Assembly: GCF_037027445.1 (NCBI RefSeq)
Contig: NZ_JBANDL010000002.1
Location: forward strand, 2,108,001 to 2,172,000
Direction: 5' to 3'
Source of the DNA: Lysobacter firmicutimachus
Lineage (GTDB): Bacteria; Pseudomonadota; Gammaproteobacteria; Xanthomonadales; Xanthomonadaceae
Length of the DNA: 64,000 bases
A program made the translations under genes and the position numbers. Shown in pieces: positions 43,812-52,924 of the stretch; the stretch's first letter is position 1, and each line of letters begins with the position of its first letter. Under the pieces are notes generated by a model. It worked only from the letters and a program-made list of their open reading frames with translations, searched no databases and had not been told where the DNA came from.

Positions 43812-45206
43812 ATGAGGCAGCGCGAGTCCTCGCGGTTACGTCGGTGGTGGTGGTCGTGCGCGGTCGCGATCGGCGCGTCCGGCATCGCCTTGGCGGCCGA
43901 TCCGCCGAGCAGTTACGCCCCGGTCGTCATCAAGGAGACCTTCGCTGCGATCAAGGCGCGCATGGAGCGCGACAAGCCCGCAATCGGGCAACGCCAGCGC
44001 AGTCTGCTCGAACAGCGCTACGACCTGCGCAATCAACCGGTGCGCGGGCTGACCATGTCCGGCGGCAAACCGGTGCAGGGCGGGGTGCGGGTGCGCCTGC
44101 CGGCCGGCGTCAGTTGGGAAGAACTCGGAGCGATGACGCCGGAACAGATCCGCGAGCGCGGCGCGTTCCCGGCCGGTTTCCTGCCGTTGCCGCATCCGAA
44201 TCATCCCGAAGGCGGCATGTTGTTTCCGCAGTTCCACATCGATGCGGTCAAGCGCGCCGAGCAACGCGACTTGACCCGCTTCGATCTGGACTTCGATCTG
44301 CCCGACCACTTCCTGCCGGATTTTCCGGCGCCGATCTATCTGACCACGCGGCCGGACCTGGGCGACGCGTCCCAGGGGCAACTGGTCACGATCAACAACT
44401 ACTACGAACTGTTCAACGGCGTGTTGAACCCCAAGCAGCTGGAAGGCCTGCGCCTGCTGGTGACGCCGTTCGCCCAGCAGCAGTTCAACCAGACCGAAGA
44501 CCGTCGCTCGGCCTTGCCCAGCCGCGGCGTGGCTTGCCTGGACTGCCACAGCAACGGCCATACGGTCGCCGCCACCCACCTGGTCGGCGATATCCGGCCG
44601 CAGCCGCTGCGCCATCGCATCGATACGCCGACCCTGCGCGGAGTCAACATCCAGCGCCTGTTCGGTTCGCAGCGCGCGCTCAAGTCGGTCGAAGACTTCA
44701 CCGAGTTCGAACAGCGCGCCGCCTATTTCGACGGCGATCCGGTGATCGCGACCAAGAAGGGCATCAACATCCTCGATCGCGGCCATCAGGTGCACGCGAT
44801 GGGCGAGTTCCAGGCGCTGTTGGATTTCCCGCCGGCGCCCAAGCTCGACTTGCTGGGGCGGCTGAAACCGGACGCGGGCGAGGCCGAGAAGCGCGGCGAG
44901 GCCTTGTTCTTCGGCAAGGCGCAATGCTCGGCCTGCCACGCGCCGCCGTACTACACCGATAACAGCATGCATAACCTGCGGGTCGAGCGCTTCTTCAAGC
45001 CGCACACCGTCAACGGCCGTTTCGCCAGCGCCGACGGCCCGATCAAGACCTTCCCGCTGCGCGGGATCAAGGACTCGCCGCCGTACCTGCACGACGGCCG
45101 GCTGCTCACCCTGGAGGACACAGTGGAGTTCTTCAACGTGGTGCTGCAGACGCGGCTGGAGCCGCAGGAGAAGCAGGACCTGGTCGCGTTCCTGCGCGCG
45201 CTCTAG
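43812..45206 (+). CDS. Dihaem cytochrome c peroxidase-like protein
   Basis: 464 residues with a signal peptide (VAIGASGIALAAD), so exported to the periplasm. Two haem c motifs are present: CLDCH (242-246) and CSACH (372-376), the MauG/CcpA plan. The N-terminal ~230 residues are an extra domain with NNYYELFNGVLNPKQLEGL. GINILDRGHQVHAMGEF may supply an axial ligand region, and ends with the DGRLLTLEDTVEFFN motif typical of cytochrome c peroxidases. The likely role is peroxide or electron-transfer chemistry. No partner gene is linked. Confidence 0.88.
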   Translation: MRQRESSRLRRWWWSCAVAIGASGIALAADPPSSYAPVVIKETFAAIKARMERDKPAIGQRQRSLLEQRYDLRNQPVRGLTMSGGKPVQGGVRVRLPAGVSWEELGAMTPEQIRERGAFPAGFLPLPHPNHPEGGMLFPQFHIDAVKRAEQRDLTRFDLDFDLPDHFLPDFPAPIYLTTRPDLGDASQGQLVTINNYYELFNGVLNPKQLEGLRLLVTPFAQQQFNQTEDRRSALPSRGVACLDCHSNGHTVAATHLVGDIRPQPLRHRIDTPTLRGVNIQRLFGSQRALKSVEDFTEFEQRAAYFDGDPVIATKKGINILDRGHQVHAMGEFQALLDFPPAPKLDLLGRLKPDAGEAEKRGEALFFGKAQCSACHAPPYYTDNSMHNLRVERFFKPHTVNGRFASADGPIKTFPLRGIKDSPPYLHDGRLLTLEDTVEFFNVVLQTRLEPQEKQDLVAFLRAL

Positions 45207-45335
45207 CGCGGCGAGCGTCGGCAGCCGGGCCGGAGGCGGTCGATAGGGGGTCGCCGGCACCGGCTGCGACGCTCTGACCGTGAGAACGGCGGCGGGCGGC
45301 GGATGTGAAGCCGCGGCCCGTCGGCGACGACGGCG

Positions 45336-46724
45336 TCAGCGCGCGTAACGCTGCGCGCTGCCGTCGGGGCGTTGCAGTTGCAGTGCGGCGATGCGGCCGG
45401 CGCCGTCGCGTTCGAAGCGCACCCGCACGCTGGGATCGTCGCCGAGGCAGTACAGGTCGGCCTGCAGCCGGGTCAGCGGCTGCAGCGGGCGCTTGCCGTT
45501 GCGCAGCGCCAATCGCTCGCGGTCGCGTTCGATGCGGATGCGGCCGTAGTCGCCCAGGTAGGACGGATCGTACGCATCGGCCTGCGCCTTGGATTGGGCA
45601 GCGCGCAGCGCTTCCAGTGCCCAGCGCGCGTCGTCGGCGTTGGCGCCGGGCAGGCCGCGCGCCAGCACGGCCTCCAGCGCCAGTATCTGCGCCGTGCGCA
45701 GGGCCTCGTGCTGCGGCACGGGCACGTCCGGAACGACGCCGCGGCCTTCCCAGTTGCCGCCGGTGATCGGGCTGACCGGCGATCCGTCGGCGACGAAGAC
45801 GCTGAAGCCGGCGCCGGCATCGCGTTCGCCGCCGGGATTGGCGGCGCCGGCGCTGGTCTCGCCGACCACGACGGCGCGGTCGACGTTGCGCAGGGTATAG
45901 GTGAAGGCCTCCGCCGCCGACGCGGTGCGCGAGCTGGTCAGCACGTACAACGGCAGCTCGGTGCGCGGCGCGGGGTAGGCGATCTTGGGCGCTTCGCTGC
46001 TGCTGCGCACGGTGTCGCCGTCGCGCCAGCGGAAGCGGTTGTAGACGTCCGCGCCGGGTGTTACGAAGGCGCTGGCCAGATAGCCGACCGCGGACGGCGC
46101 GCCGCCGCCGTTGTCGCGCAAGTCGACGATCAGCGCATCGCAGTCGGCGACGAAGGCCAGCGCCGCGTCGAGCGCGCGCCGCGCCGGCGCCAGCGGATCG
46201 TCGAAATCGATCTCGGCGAATTCGCGCAGGTCCACGTAGCCCAGATTGCCCGGCAGCAATTCGACCCGGCGCAGGCCGTGGTTGCGCCGGCGCGCGTAGT
46301 CGATCGCCCCGGCATCCGGACCCCGCCGCAGGCGCGGCCCAGCCCCGGCCGTCGCGGTGCCGGCCGCCGTGGTGGGCGCGCGCCAGACGACCCGGAAATG
46401 GCCGTCGTGCGGCTTGAGCCGCTCGCTCAGGGCGCTGGCCAGATCGCGGGGGGCGCGGTAGCTGTCGAAGGCGCCGCGGCGGTTTTCGCCGCGCAGCGCA
46501 TCGGCCAGTTCGCGACCGCGTTCGAGGTCGTAGTAATGATCCTGGATGCGCTGCGCCACCGTGTCGACGACCTCGCGCAGCGCGGCCGGCGTCAGCGCGG
46601 ACGGGGTGGCGGTTTCCGCGGCCGGTTGCGGGGCGGCGGAGGCCTGAGCGCCGACGGGCAGGACGGACAACACGAACGCGGCAGCCAGCAGCAGGGCGGC
46701 GCGGAGGCGCGAATGCAATGGCAT
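45336..46724 (-). CDS. Exported S41-family peptidase (tail-specific/IRBP type)
   Basis: 462 residues with a signal peptide (LAAAFVLSVLPVGAQAS). The S41 core includes LLPGNLGYVDLREF, LIVDLRDNGGGAPSAVGYLASAF and YVLTSSRTASAAEAFTYTL, with the Ser nucleophile in the last motif and a Lys or Glu partner not identified from sequence alone. The PDZ domain of CtpA is absent, so this resembles the IRBP/tricorn subgroup. It should degrade or process periplasmic proteins. The gene stands alone, divergent from 47003. Confidence 0.85.
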   Translation of the reverse strand: MPLHSRLRAALLLAAAFVLSVLPVGAQASAAPQPAAETATPSALTPAALREVVDTVAQRIQDHYYDLERGRELADALRGENRRGAFDSYRAPRDLASALSERLKPHDGHFRVVWRAPTTAAGTATAGAGPRLRRGPDAGAIDYARRRNHGLRRVELLPGNLGYVDLREFAEIDFDDPLAPARRALDAALAFVADCDALIVDLRDNGGGAPSAVGYLASAFVTPGADVYNRFRWRDGDTVRSSSEAPKIAYPAPRTELPLYVLTSSRTASAAEAFTYTLRNVDRAVVVGETSAGAANPGGERDAGAGFSVFVADGSPVSPITGGNWEGRGVVPDVPVPQHEALRTAQILALEAVLARGLPGANADDARWALEALRAAQSKAQADAYDPSYLGDYGRIRIERDRERLALRNGKRPLQPLTRLQADLYCLGDDPSVRVRFERDGAGRIAALQLQRPDGSAQRYAR

Positions 46725-47002
46725 GGGAGTCTCCGGGGCTGGCGCCGCCGCGCCGGCGACGCAAAAGGGGGCCTAGCCGTAGATGCGTGCCGGCGACGAT
46801 CGGTCGCAGCGGCGGAGGCGGACACCGCACCGATGCGCGGGCTATCGTGTCCGGGCCGGCCGCTTGCGGTCGCCGCACCGCGACCGTTGCTTTCGGCACA
46901 CGCGGAAACGATCACGTTTTTCGAGTCTGGACGGCGTACCGCACCGCATCTCACCGCGTCGTATCGCCCATCGGAACCGGACCGCCGGGACAGGACAGTC
47001 GA

Positions 47003-47458
47003 ATGCCGCTCATCAGCTCATCCAGCAGCGCAGGCGCGCAGCCCTGGCTGTGGTTCGCCGCCGGTTTGAACGCCGCTGCCGCTTTGCTCCATGTCGGGGT
47101 GATTGTCGGCGGCTCGTCCTGGTATCGCTTTTTCGGTGCCGGCGAGGGCATGGCGCGCATGGCCGAAGCCGGACGGGCCTATCCGGCCGTGCTGACCGCC
47201 GGTATCGCCGGCGTGCTCGCGCTGTGGGCGGGCTACGCCCTGTCCGGCGCCGGCGTGTTCGGCGCCTGGCCCCTGCTCAAGCCGGCGTTGTGCACCATCA
47301 CCGCGATCTATCTGCTGCGCGGGTTGGCGGTGGTGCCGATGGCGCTGGCGTCGGTGCCGCAGCCGGCGACGCCGTTCTGGTACTGGAGTTCGGCGATTTG
47401 CCTGGGCATCGGCCTGGTGCATCTGTTCGGCCTGATGGCGGCGTGGCGCACGCTCTAG
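47003..47458 (+). CDS. Small inner-membrane protein
   Basis: 151 residues from ATG 47003 with four hydrophobic segments at about 15-35, 58-80, 90-108 and 125-147 (WLWFAAGLNAAAALLHVGVIVGG, AVLTAGIAGVLALWAGYAL). It has a Ser-rich cytoplasmic start (MPLISSSSS). No transporter or enzyme signature was recognised. It stands alone, divergent from the S41 gene and 91 bp before the PqaA-like gene. Confidence 0.7.
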   Translation: MPLISSSSSAGAQPWLWFAAGLNAAAALLHVGVIVGGSSWYRFFGAGEGMARMAEAGRAYPAVLTAGIAGVLALWAGYALSGAGVFGAWPLLKPALCTITAIYLLRGLAVVPMALASVPQPATPFWYWSSAICLGIGLVHLFGLMAAWRTL

Positions 47459-47549
47459 ACCGGCGCGGGACGGATTCTTCGTCGTCCGACACAGGCCGTG
47501 CGACCGCGAACGGCTAGGCTGTGCCCCTGTCGATCACGAGGAGCGAGGC

Positions 47550-49079
47550 ATGGACGGCCACGGCATGCGTTTGCAGGGCGAACCGGCTATGGGCGCGCGG
47601 GCGTTGCGGCGCTGGGGCGCGCGGCTGGCCTTGTTCGGCGCCTGCGTCTGCGCGAGCGCGGCGATCTCGGCGCAGCCGCAAACCGCGGCGCCGGCGCAGG
47701 ACAGCGAGCGCATCGACTACAGCGAGGTCTGGCCGGACTACCGCCAACGCCAGTCGCGCCTGCCGCTGCGCTACGAGAGCCTCGGCAGCACCGCGCTGGA
47801 CGGGGTCGAAAAGCGCAGCTACCGCTTGATCTCGCAGCGCTGGCCGGAGAACGGCGGCGCCGTGCCGAGCCAGTGGACGCATCGGGTCGACCTTTACCTG
47901 CCGGCGGTCGCGCGGCCCAAGACCGCCTTGCTGGTGATCAACAACGGCATCAACACCGCCGGCGGCAGCGATCCGGTGCGGCCGCCGGGCGATTTCGACG
48001 AGGCCCTGGCGCTGGAAGTCGCCCGCACCACCCAGACCATCGTGGTGTCGGTGTCGGACCTGCCGAACCAGTACCTGACCCTGCCCGGCGACAGCGTGGC
48101 GCGCAAGGAAGACGTGCTGGTCGCGGCGACCTGGCGCCGTTTTCTCGATGCGCCGGCGGCCCATGCGACCTTGCCGCTGCACGTGCCGATGGCCGAGGGC
48201 GCGGTACGGGCGATGGACTTGGCCGAGCGCGAACTGCGCGCCTGGAGAGTGCGTTCGTTCGTGATCACCGGCGCGTCCAAGCGCGCCTGGGCGGCATGGC
48301 TGACCGCAGTGGCCGACCCGCGGGCGGAGGCGCTGGTGTCGTACGTGATCGACTTGCGCATCGCCGAGCTGATGCAGCACATCAACCGCGTCTACGGCGG
48401 CGGCTGGCCGATCGCCTTGCTGCCGTACCACCAGGAGGGCATCACCGCGCGCTATCGCGAACCGGCCTTCGCCCGGATGATGCAGGTCGAAGACGCCTAC
48501 CGGTATCTCGCCACGCGCCACCGCCACCGTCTGCGCCTGCCGAAGTACCTGATCAGCGCCAGCGGCGACGATTTCTTTCCGCCCGACGCGCAGCGCCTGT
48601 ACGTGGACGCGCTGCCCGGTACGACCGCCTTGCGCGCGGCGCCCAACGCCGATCACGGCGGCGTGCGCCGGCACATGCGCGAGACCCTGATTCCGGCCTT
48701 GCAGCGCTTCCACCGCGGCACCGCGCTGCCGCAGGTACGCGCCGCGCTGCGCCGCGACGACGACGGCCTGCGCCTGAGCGCGCAGGCCAGCGAGCGGCCG
48801 GTGTCGGCGACGCTGTGGCAGGCCGACAATCCGACCGGACGCGATTTCCGCTACGCCTGCGGCATCCGCTATCGCGACAGCGCGCTGGCGCTGCGCCGCA
48901 ACCGGGCCGAAGTGCCGCTGGCGACGCCGCCGGCCGGCGGCTGGTCGGCGGCGTTCGTCGAGTTCCGCTTCGCCGACGGCTTCGTCGCCACCACGCCGGT
49001 GTACGTGTATCCGGAGGAACGCTATCCGGATCGGCCGCCGGCGAACGGCACCGGAGCGTGCCTGACGATTCCGCAGTAG
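47550..49079 (+). CDS. PhoPQ-activated pathogenicity-related (PqaA) family protein
   Basis: 509 residues from ATG 47550 (GAGGAGCGAGGC upstream). A signal peptide follows an extra N-terminal stretch (ALFGACVCASAAISAQ). The PqaA family signature is FVITGASKRAWAAWLTAVADPRAEALV, with the Ser of GASKR as possible nucleophile of the alpha/beta-hydrolase-like core, and SASGDDFFPPDAQRLY with an Asp. The family is exported and regulated by PhoP in Salmonella; the biochemical role is not settled. ATG 47589 is an alternative start. Confidence 0.85.
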   Translation: MDGHGMRLQGEPAMGARALRRWGARLALFGACVCASAAISAQPQTAAPAQDSERIDYSEVWPDYRQRQSRLPLRYESLGSTALDGVEKRSYRLISQRWPENGGAVPSQWTHRVDLYLPAVARPKTALLVINNGINTAGGSDPVRPPGDFDEALALEVARTTQTIVVSVSDLPNQYLTLPGDSVARKEDVLVAATWRRFLDAPAAHATLPLHVPMAEGAVRAMDLAERELRAWRVRSFVITGASKRAWAAWLTAVADPRAEALVSYVIDLRIAELMQHINRVYGGGWPIALLPYHQEGITARYREPAFARMMQVEDAYRYLATRHRHRLRLPKYLISASGDDFFPPDAQRLYVDALPGTTALRAAPNADHGGVRRHMRETLIPALQRFHRGTALPQVRAALRRDDDGLRLSAQASERPVSATLWQADNPTGRDFRYACGIRYRDSALALRRNRAEVPLATPPAGGWSAAFVEFRFADGFVATTPVYVYPEERYPDRPPANGTGACLTIPQ

Positions 49080-49386
49080 CGCAGAACGCAGGAATGGACG
49101 GCGCGGGCGGCTGCGCAGGCTTCTTGGGTTTCCCGTACCTGAAAGGCCCGGCCGCGCTTCGCTGTCCCGGTCGGCGAGGCGACCGGCGCAACCGGCCGGC
49201 CACTGCCGGTCTCGCGGCGCCTGGGCGTCTGTTCCCTGCGGTTGCGGCCGGCAGGCCATATTGAGACTTCCATCGCATTTGCGCTCGCCCCCAGGCTTCT
49301 CCGGCGCGAGGTGCGCGGTATAACTCGCCCGGGGGCGGTCCAGGCCCGGCCGGTGACGGGCCGTACTCGCTGCACGAGGTGATGCG
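49080..49386. other. Intergenic stretch, no gene recognised
   Basis: 307 bp between two plus-strand genes. No supported open frame. GAGGTG just before 49387 is the ribosome binding site of the lipoprotein gene. Confidence 0.5.
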
Positions 49387-50085
49387 ATGAATGCTGGCGT
49401 CGCGCGCGGTCGCAACCGCCGTCCCTCCATCCTGCTGCCGTTGCTGGCCCTGGCCTTGTCCGCCTGCGGTGCCGATCCGGCCGGGCGCGAGGCCGCGGCC
49501 AAGCCGGCCGCCGCCGGCCAGCCGATCGACCGGGTCGAAACCGCGCAGCGCCTCAATGCGATGCGAGGCCAGGCCATGGCCGGCGACCAGGCCGCTTTGC
49601 AGCAAAGCGTGGCCGAACTGGACCGCGACCTGCGCCGGGCGGTGCGGCTGGTCGATCCGGAGCGCAAGATCGATCGCGAAAACGCCCGCGTCGCCGCCAA
49701 GAGCGTGACCGGGGTGCGTTCGGCGGTGTGGGTCGACGACGAGAACCTGCTCGCCATCGTCGACCGCAACGCCCAGCGCAGCTACGGCACCATCGATGCG
49801 ATCTGCACCCGCCTGGAGCCGATGGGCGACACCCTCGGAGTGGTGGTCAACCTGCAGAGCGGCGCGGCGCGCAACGGCGACGAGTTGGAGATCCTCAGCC
49901 GCAACTGCGAACTGCCGCCGGGCGAGCGCGCCGTGGCTCAGTCCCACCGCCAGATCGACGTACTGCCGCCGCAGGTGCGGGCTCAACACCGCGCCAACGC
50001 CGACGCCGCCCTGGCCGGCCGCGACCGCAGCGTCGAACGCGAGGAGAGCGAACGCATCATCCAGGCCAGCACCCCGGAGATGTAG
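49387..50085 (+). CDS. Putative lipoprotein
   Basis: 232 residues with lipobox LALSAC (Cys27). The mature part starts with helices (RLNAMRGQAMAGDQAALQQSVAELDRDLRRA) and has a central beta-alpha region with VRSAVWVDDENLLAIVDRN and IDAICTRLEPMGDTLGVVVNL, like a small periplasmic sensor or assembly fold. The tail is charged (ADAALAGRDRSVEREESER). No family recognised. The RidA gene follows 175 bp downstream. Confidence 0.7.
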   Translation: MNAGVARGRNRRPSILLPLLALALSACGADPAGREAAAKPAAAGQPIDRVETAQRLNAMRGQAMAGDQAALQQSVAELDRDLRRAVRLVDPERKIDRENARVAAKSVTGVRSAVWVDDENLLAIVDRNAQRSYGTIDAICTRLEPMGDTLGVVVNLQSGAARNGDELEILSRNCELPPGERAVAQSHRQIDVLPPQVRAQHRANADAALAGRDRSVEREESERIIQASTPEM

Positions 50086-50260
50086 CCCGCCGGCGCAGCC
50101 TCCGCCCGCCAGTCCCCGCCCGAGCGCCCAGAAGCCTGCCACTCGGCAAAGAGCGGCCGGAAGGATGCGCTTTCCCCAACTCCCCAATCCCCAAAATGTG
50201 CTTCGCCCCCATCGCCGCGACTTGCCCCACAATGGCCGCCCCACACCAGCGAGGTGAAGC

Positions 50261-50605
50261 ATGATCCAGCGATTCGACGTCGGTCCGCGCTTGTCGGAAA
50301 TGGCCGTGTACAACGGCGTGGCCTATCTCGCCGGGCAGGTGCCCGATAGCGAGGACCTGGACATCGCCGGCCAGACCCGCGAAACCCTGGCCTCGATCGA
50401 CGCCTTGCTGGCCCGCGCCGGCACCGACAAGAGCCGCATCCTGATGGCGCAGATCTTCCTCGCCGACATGGCCGACTTCGCCGGCATGAACGAGGTCTGG
50501 GACGCTTGGGTCGCCGAAGGCCAGGCACCGCCGCGCGCGACCGTGCAGGCGCCGTTGGCCAACCCGAAGTTTCGGGTGGAGATCGTGGTGACCGCTGCGG
50601 TGTAA
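50261..50605 (+). CDS. RidA-family protein
   Basis: 114 residues, the RidA length. The family signatures are VAYLAGQVPDSEDLDIAGQT, AQIFLADMADFAGMNEVWDAWV and PPRATVQAPLANPKFRVEIVVTAAV; the Arg of PPRATV binds the substrate carboxylate and the Glu before IVVTAAV is at the active site. RidA proteins hydrolyse reactive enamine or imine intermediates, with deaminase activity. Cytoplasmic by lack of a signal. Well-spaced from neighbours. Confidence 0.92.
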   Translation: MIQRFDVGPRLSEMAVYNGVAYLAGQVPDSEDLDIAGQTRETLASIDALLARAGTDKSRILMAQIFLADMADFAGMNEVWDAWVAEGQAPPRATVQAPLANPKFRVEIVVTAAV

Positions 50606-50768
50606 GCGAAACGTGGAGGGAGGAGCGACGCAAGTCGCGCCCCTGCGCCGCGGCTTTCGACAGCGTTGCCGCCGAAGCCCGGGCATTCGGGCGATAGCGA
50701 TCGATTGCGTCTTGCTCGCGCACGACGCTCGCGCACACCGCGGCGGTGGGGCGCGGCTCGCGCCGCTT

Positions 50769-51578
50769 CTATCCCGATGCGGCCGCGTTCGCGCGCTCCA
50801 CCGCGCGCGCCGCCTCGATGAAGGCCATCAGCAGCGGCCGCCCCGGCAACAGATCGGGGAAGCGGCGGTCGTGGAATTCCGGATGCCATTGCACGCCGAC
50901 GACGAAGCCGCCGTCGGCGGCGCGGATGCATTCGGGAATGCCGTCCTGCGACCAGGCCTCGACCTCCAGGCCGGCGCCCAGCGCCTTGATGCCCTGGTGG
51001 TGGATCGAGTTGACCCGTGCCTGGCCGTGCTGCGGATACAACGCTTGCAGCCAGCCGTCGGGGCGCAGATCCAGCGCGTGGGCGTGTTCGTCGTAGCGCG
51101 CCGGGATGTAGTGCAGGTCGCCGGTCGCGCCGCCGCCGACCAAGTCCTGGTACAGGCTGCCGCCGTGGGCGACGTTGATCAGCTGCATGCCGCGGCAGAT
51201 GCCCAGCACCGGCTTGCCGGCCTCGACGAAGGCGCGCAGCAGGCTCAGTTCGAAGCGGTCGCGATCCGGGTCGGTGGTCATCAGCAATTCGCTGGGCTGT
51301 TCTCCGTAGGCCTGCGGGTCGATGTCGGCGCCGCCCTGCAGGATCAGCCCGTCCAGCGCGCTGGCGTAGTCGCACACCGACAGATCGCTGGCCTGCACCT
51401 CGCCCAGCGCGTCCACCGTGGGGATCATCGTCACCAGTGCGCCGCTGGACATCACCCAGTGCGCCATCGACTGCTCCAGGTACTGCAGGGTCTTGTTGCG
51501 GAAGCCGTACTCCGGCGGCAAGTTGCGCATCAGGCGCGGAGACAGGCCGATCAGCAGTTTGCGGGCAGGGGCGTTCAT
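50769..51578 (-). CDS. C26-family glutamine amidotransferase-like hydrolase (PuuD type)
   Basis: 269 residues from ATG 51578. The nucleophile is Cys128 in LGICRGMQLINV, with His232 and Glu234 in VQWHPEF. LDGLILQGGADIDPQAYGE is the usual PuuD substrate loop. PuuD-type enzymes cleave gamma-glutamyl-gamma-aminobutyrate or related gamma-glutamyl compounds. It lies 29 bp downstream of the YbdK-type ligase gene on the same strand, so the two are probably one operon that makes and breaks a gamma-glutamyl bond. Confidence 0.85.
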   Translation of the reverse strand: MNAPARKLLIGLSPRLMRNLPPEYGFRNKTLQYLEQSMAHWVMSSGALVTMIPTVDALGEVQASDLSVCDYASALDGLILQGGADIDPQAYGEQPSELLMTTDPDRDRFELSLLRAFVEAGKPVLGICRGMQLINVAHGGSLYQDLVGGGATGDLHYIPARYDEHAHALDLRPDGWLQALYPQHGQARVNSIHHQGIKALGAGLEVEAWSQDGIPECIRAADGGFVVGVQWHPEFHDRRFPDLLPGRPLLMAFIEAARAVERANAAASG

Positions 51579-51607
51579 GGCGATGTCGGTGCGATGAGGC
51601 GTTCGGG

Positions 51608-52738
51608 TCAGGGCTCGGGAACGGTGGTGTGCAGCAGCCAGTCGACCACGCTGCGCAGTGCGGCGCTGCGAGTGGCGCCGCGCTCGCGCTGTTCGCGATA
51701 GCAGGCCAGTTGGGCATGGGCGCTGGTGCCGCGCTCGATAATCGCGTCCAGCGTCCGCAGCGCCTCGACGCAGTCCAGTGCGCGCGCGTCCTCGGCGCAA
51801 AGCTCGCGCAGGCGTTGCAACTGGGTCAGGGCCGGCTCGGTCCGGCCGCGTTCGTCGAGGAACTGCGCCTGCAGGCCGAAGCGCTTGGCGCGCCAGCGGT
51901 TTTCGTCGATGACCCGGCGCAGGGCGGCGTCGCAGGGCGGCGCGTCGCCCGGACGCATGGACAGATGCCGCATCAGGCAGCGATACAGCGCGGCGATCGC
52001 CAGGCTGTCGTCGAGCCGGGTGCAGGCGTCGGCGATGCGCAGCTCCACGGTCGGGTAGTTCGGCGAGGGCCGGATCGCCCACCACAGCGAGCCGGCGTCG
52101 GCGATCGCGCCGGCGCGCACCAGCACCGCGGCGAAGGCGTCGTAGGCGGCCTCGTCGGCGAAGAAGTCTGGAATGCCGGTGCGCGGCCATTCGTCGTACA
52201 TGGCCTGACGATAGCTCATCAGCCCGGTGCGCAGCCGGTCCCAGAACGGCGAGGAGGTCGACAGCGCCAGGAACAGCGGCAGCCAGGGCATGGCCCGGTT
52301 CATCGCCTGCACCCGGTCGACGTCGTCGGGCAGTTGCACGTGCACGTGCAACCCGCAGACCAGGCTGCGCCGGGCGACGATCTGGAAATCCTCGACCAGG
52401 CGCCGGTAGCGCGGTTTGTCGGTTTCGATCTGCTCGCGCCACAGCCCCAGCGGATGAGTACCGGCGGCGAGCAGGGCCAGGCCGTGCTCGCCGGCCAACG
52501 CCGACAGTCCGCGCCGCAACTCGCCGAGCTGGCGCCGGGCTTGGGCGATGTCGCACAGCACCGGCGAGGCGATCTCGATCTGCGCCTGCAGCAATTCGCT
52601 TTTGATCGACTCGCCGAGCTGGGCGCGGGCGCGCTTGAGCAGGCGGGCCGGCACCTGCGCGGCGAGTTGGCGGGTCTCGGGCCGGACCAGGAAGAATTCT
52701 TCCTCGATGCCGAAGCTGTAATCGCACTGCGCGCTCAT
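51608..52738 (-). CDS. Carboxylate-amine ligase (YbdK / GCS2 type)
   Basis: 376 residues from ATG 52738. GCS2 signatures are visible: FGIEEEFFLV near the start, LLQAQIEIASPV, CGLHVHVQLPD and the NYPTVELRIADACTRLDD loop. The family forms ATP-dependent gamma-glutamyl or similar amide bonds, weak glutamate-cysteine ligase activity being known for YbdK. The start ATG sits just before YSFGIEEE, as in homologues. It is followed 29 bp later by the PuuD-type hydrolase. Confidence 0.88.
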   Translation of the reverse strand: MSAQCDYSFGIEEEFFLVRPETRQLAAQVPARLLKRARAQLGESIKSELLQAQIEIASPVLCDIAQARRQLGELRRGLSALAGEHGLALLAAGTHPLGLWREQIETDKPRYRRLVEDFQIVARRSLVCGLHVHVQLPDDVDRVQAMNRAMPWLPLFLALSTSSPFWDRLRTGLMSYRQAMYDEWPRTGIPDFFADEAAYDAFAAVLVRAGAIADAGSLWWAIRPSPNYPTVELRIADACTRLDDSLAIAALYRCLMRHLSMRPGDAPPCDAALRRVIDENRWRAKRFGLQAQFLDERGRTEPALTQLQRLRELCAEDARALDCVEALRTLDAIIERGTSAHAQLACYREQRERGATRSAALRSVVDWLLHTTVPEP

Positions 52739-52891
52739 CGCGGGAGCTCCCGCGATTGCGCCGGGATGGGAATCCTCATGCGCCCACGGTAGCCGCGCGG
52801 ATGTAAGTTCCAGTTGAAGACGCCGCGGCGCACGCGGCGGCGCCGCGCAGGGCAGGGGCGGCGGACGCCTGGCGGCGAACCCCGCCGCCGC

Positions 52892-52919
52892 CAGCGGGCG
52901 CGCGCCGGCGCGCCCGCTG
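52892..52919 (-). terminator. Hairpin terminator for the AraC-type gene
   Basis: CAGCGGGCGCGC (52892-52903) pairs with GCGCGCCCGCTG (52908-52919) around GCCG, a perfect 12-bp stem. It lies 6 bp past the stop of the gene at 52925. Confidence 0.65.
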
Positions 52920-52924
52920 CAAGC

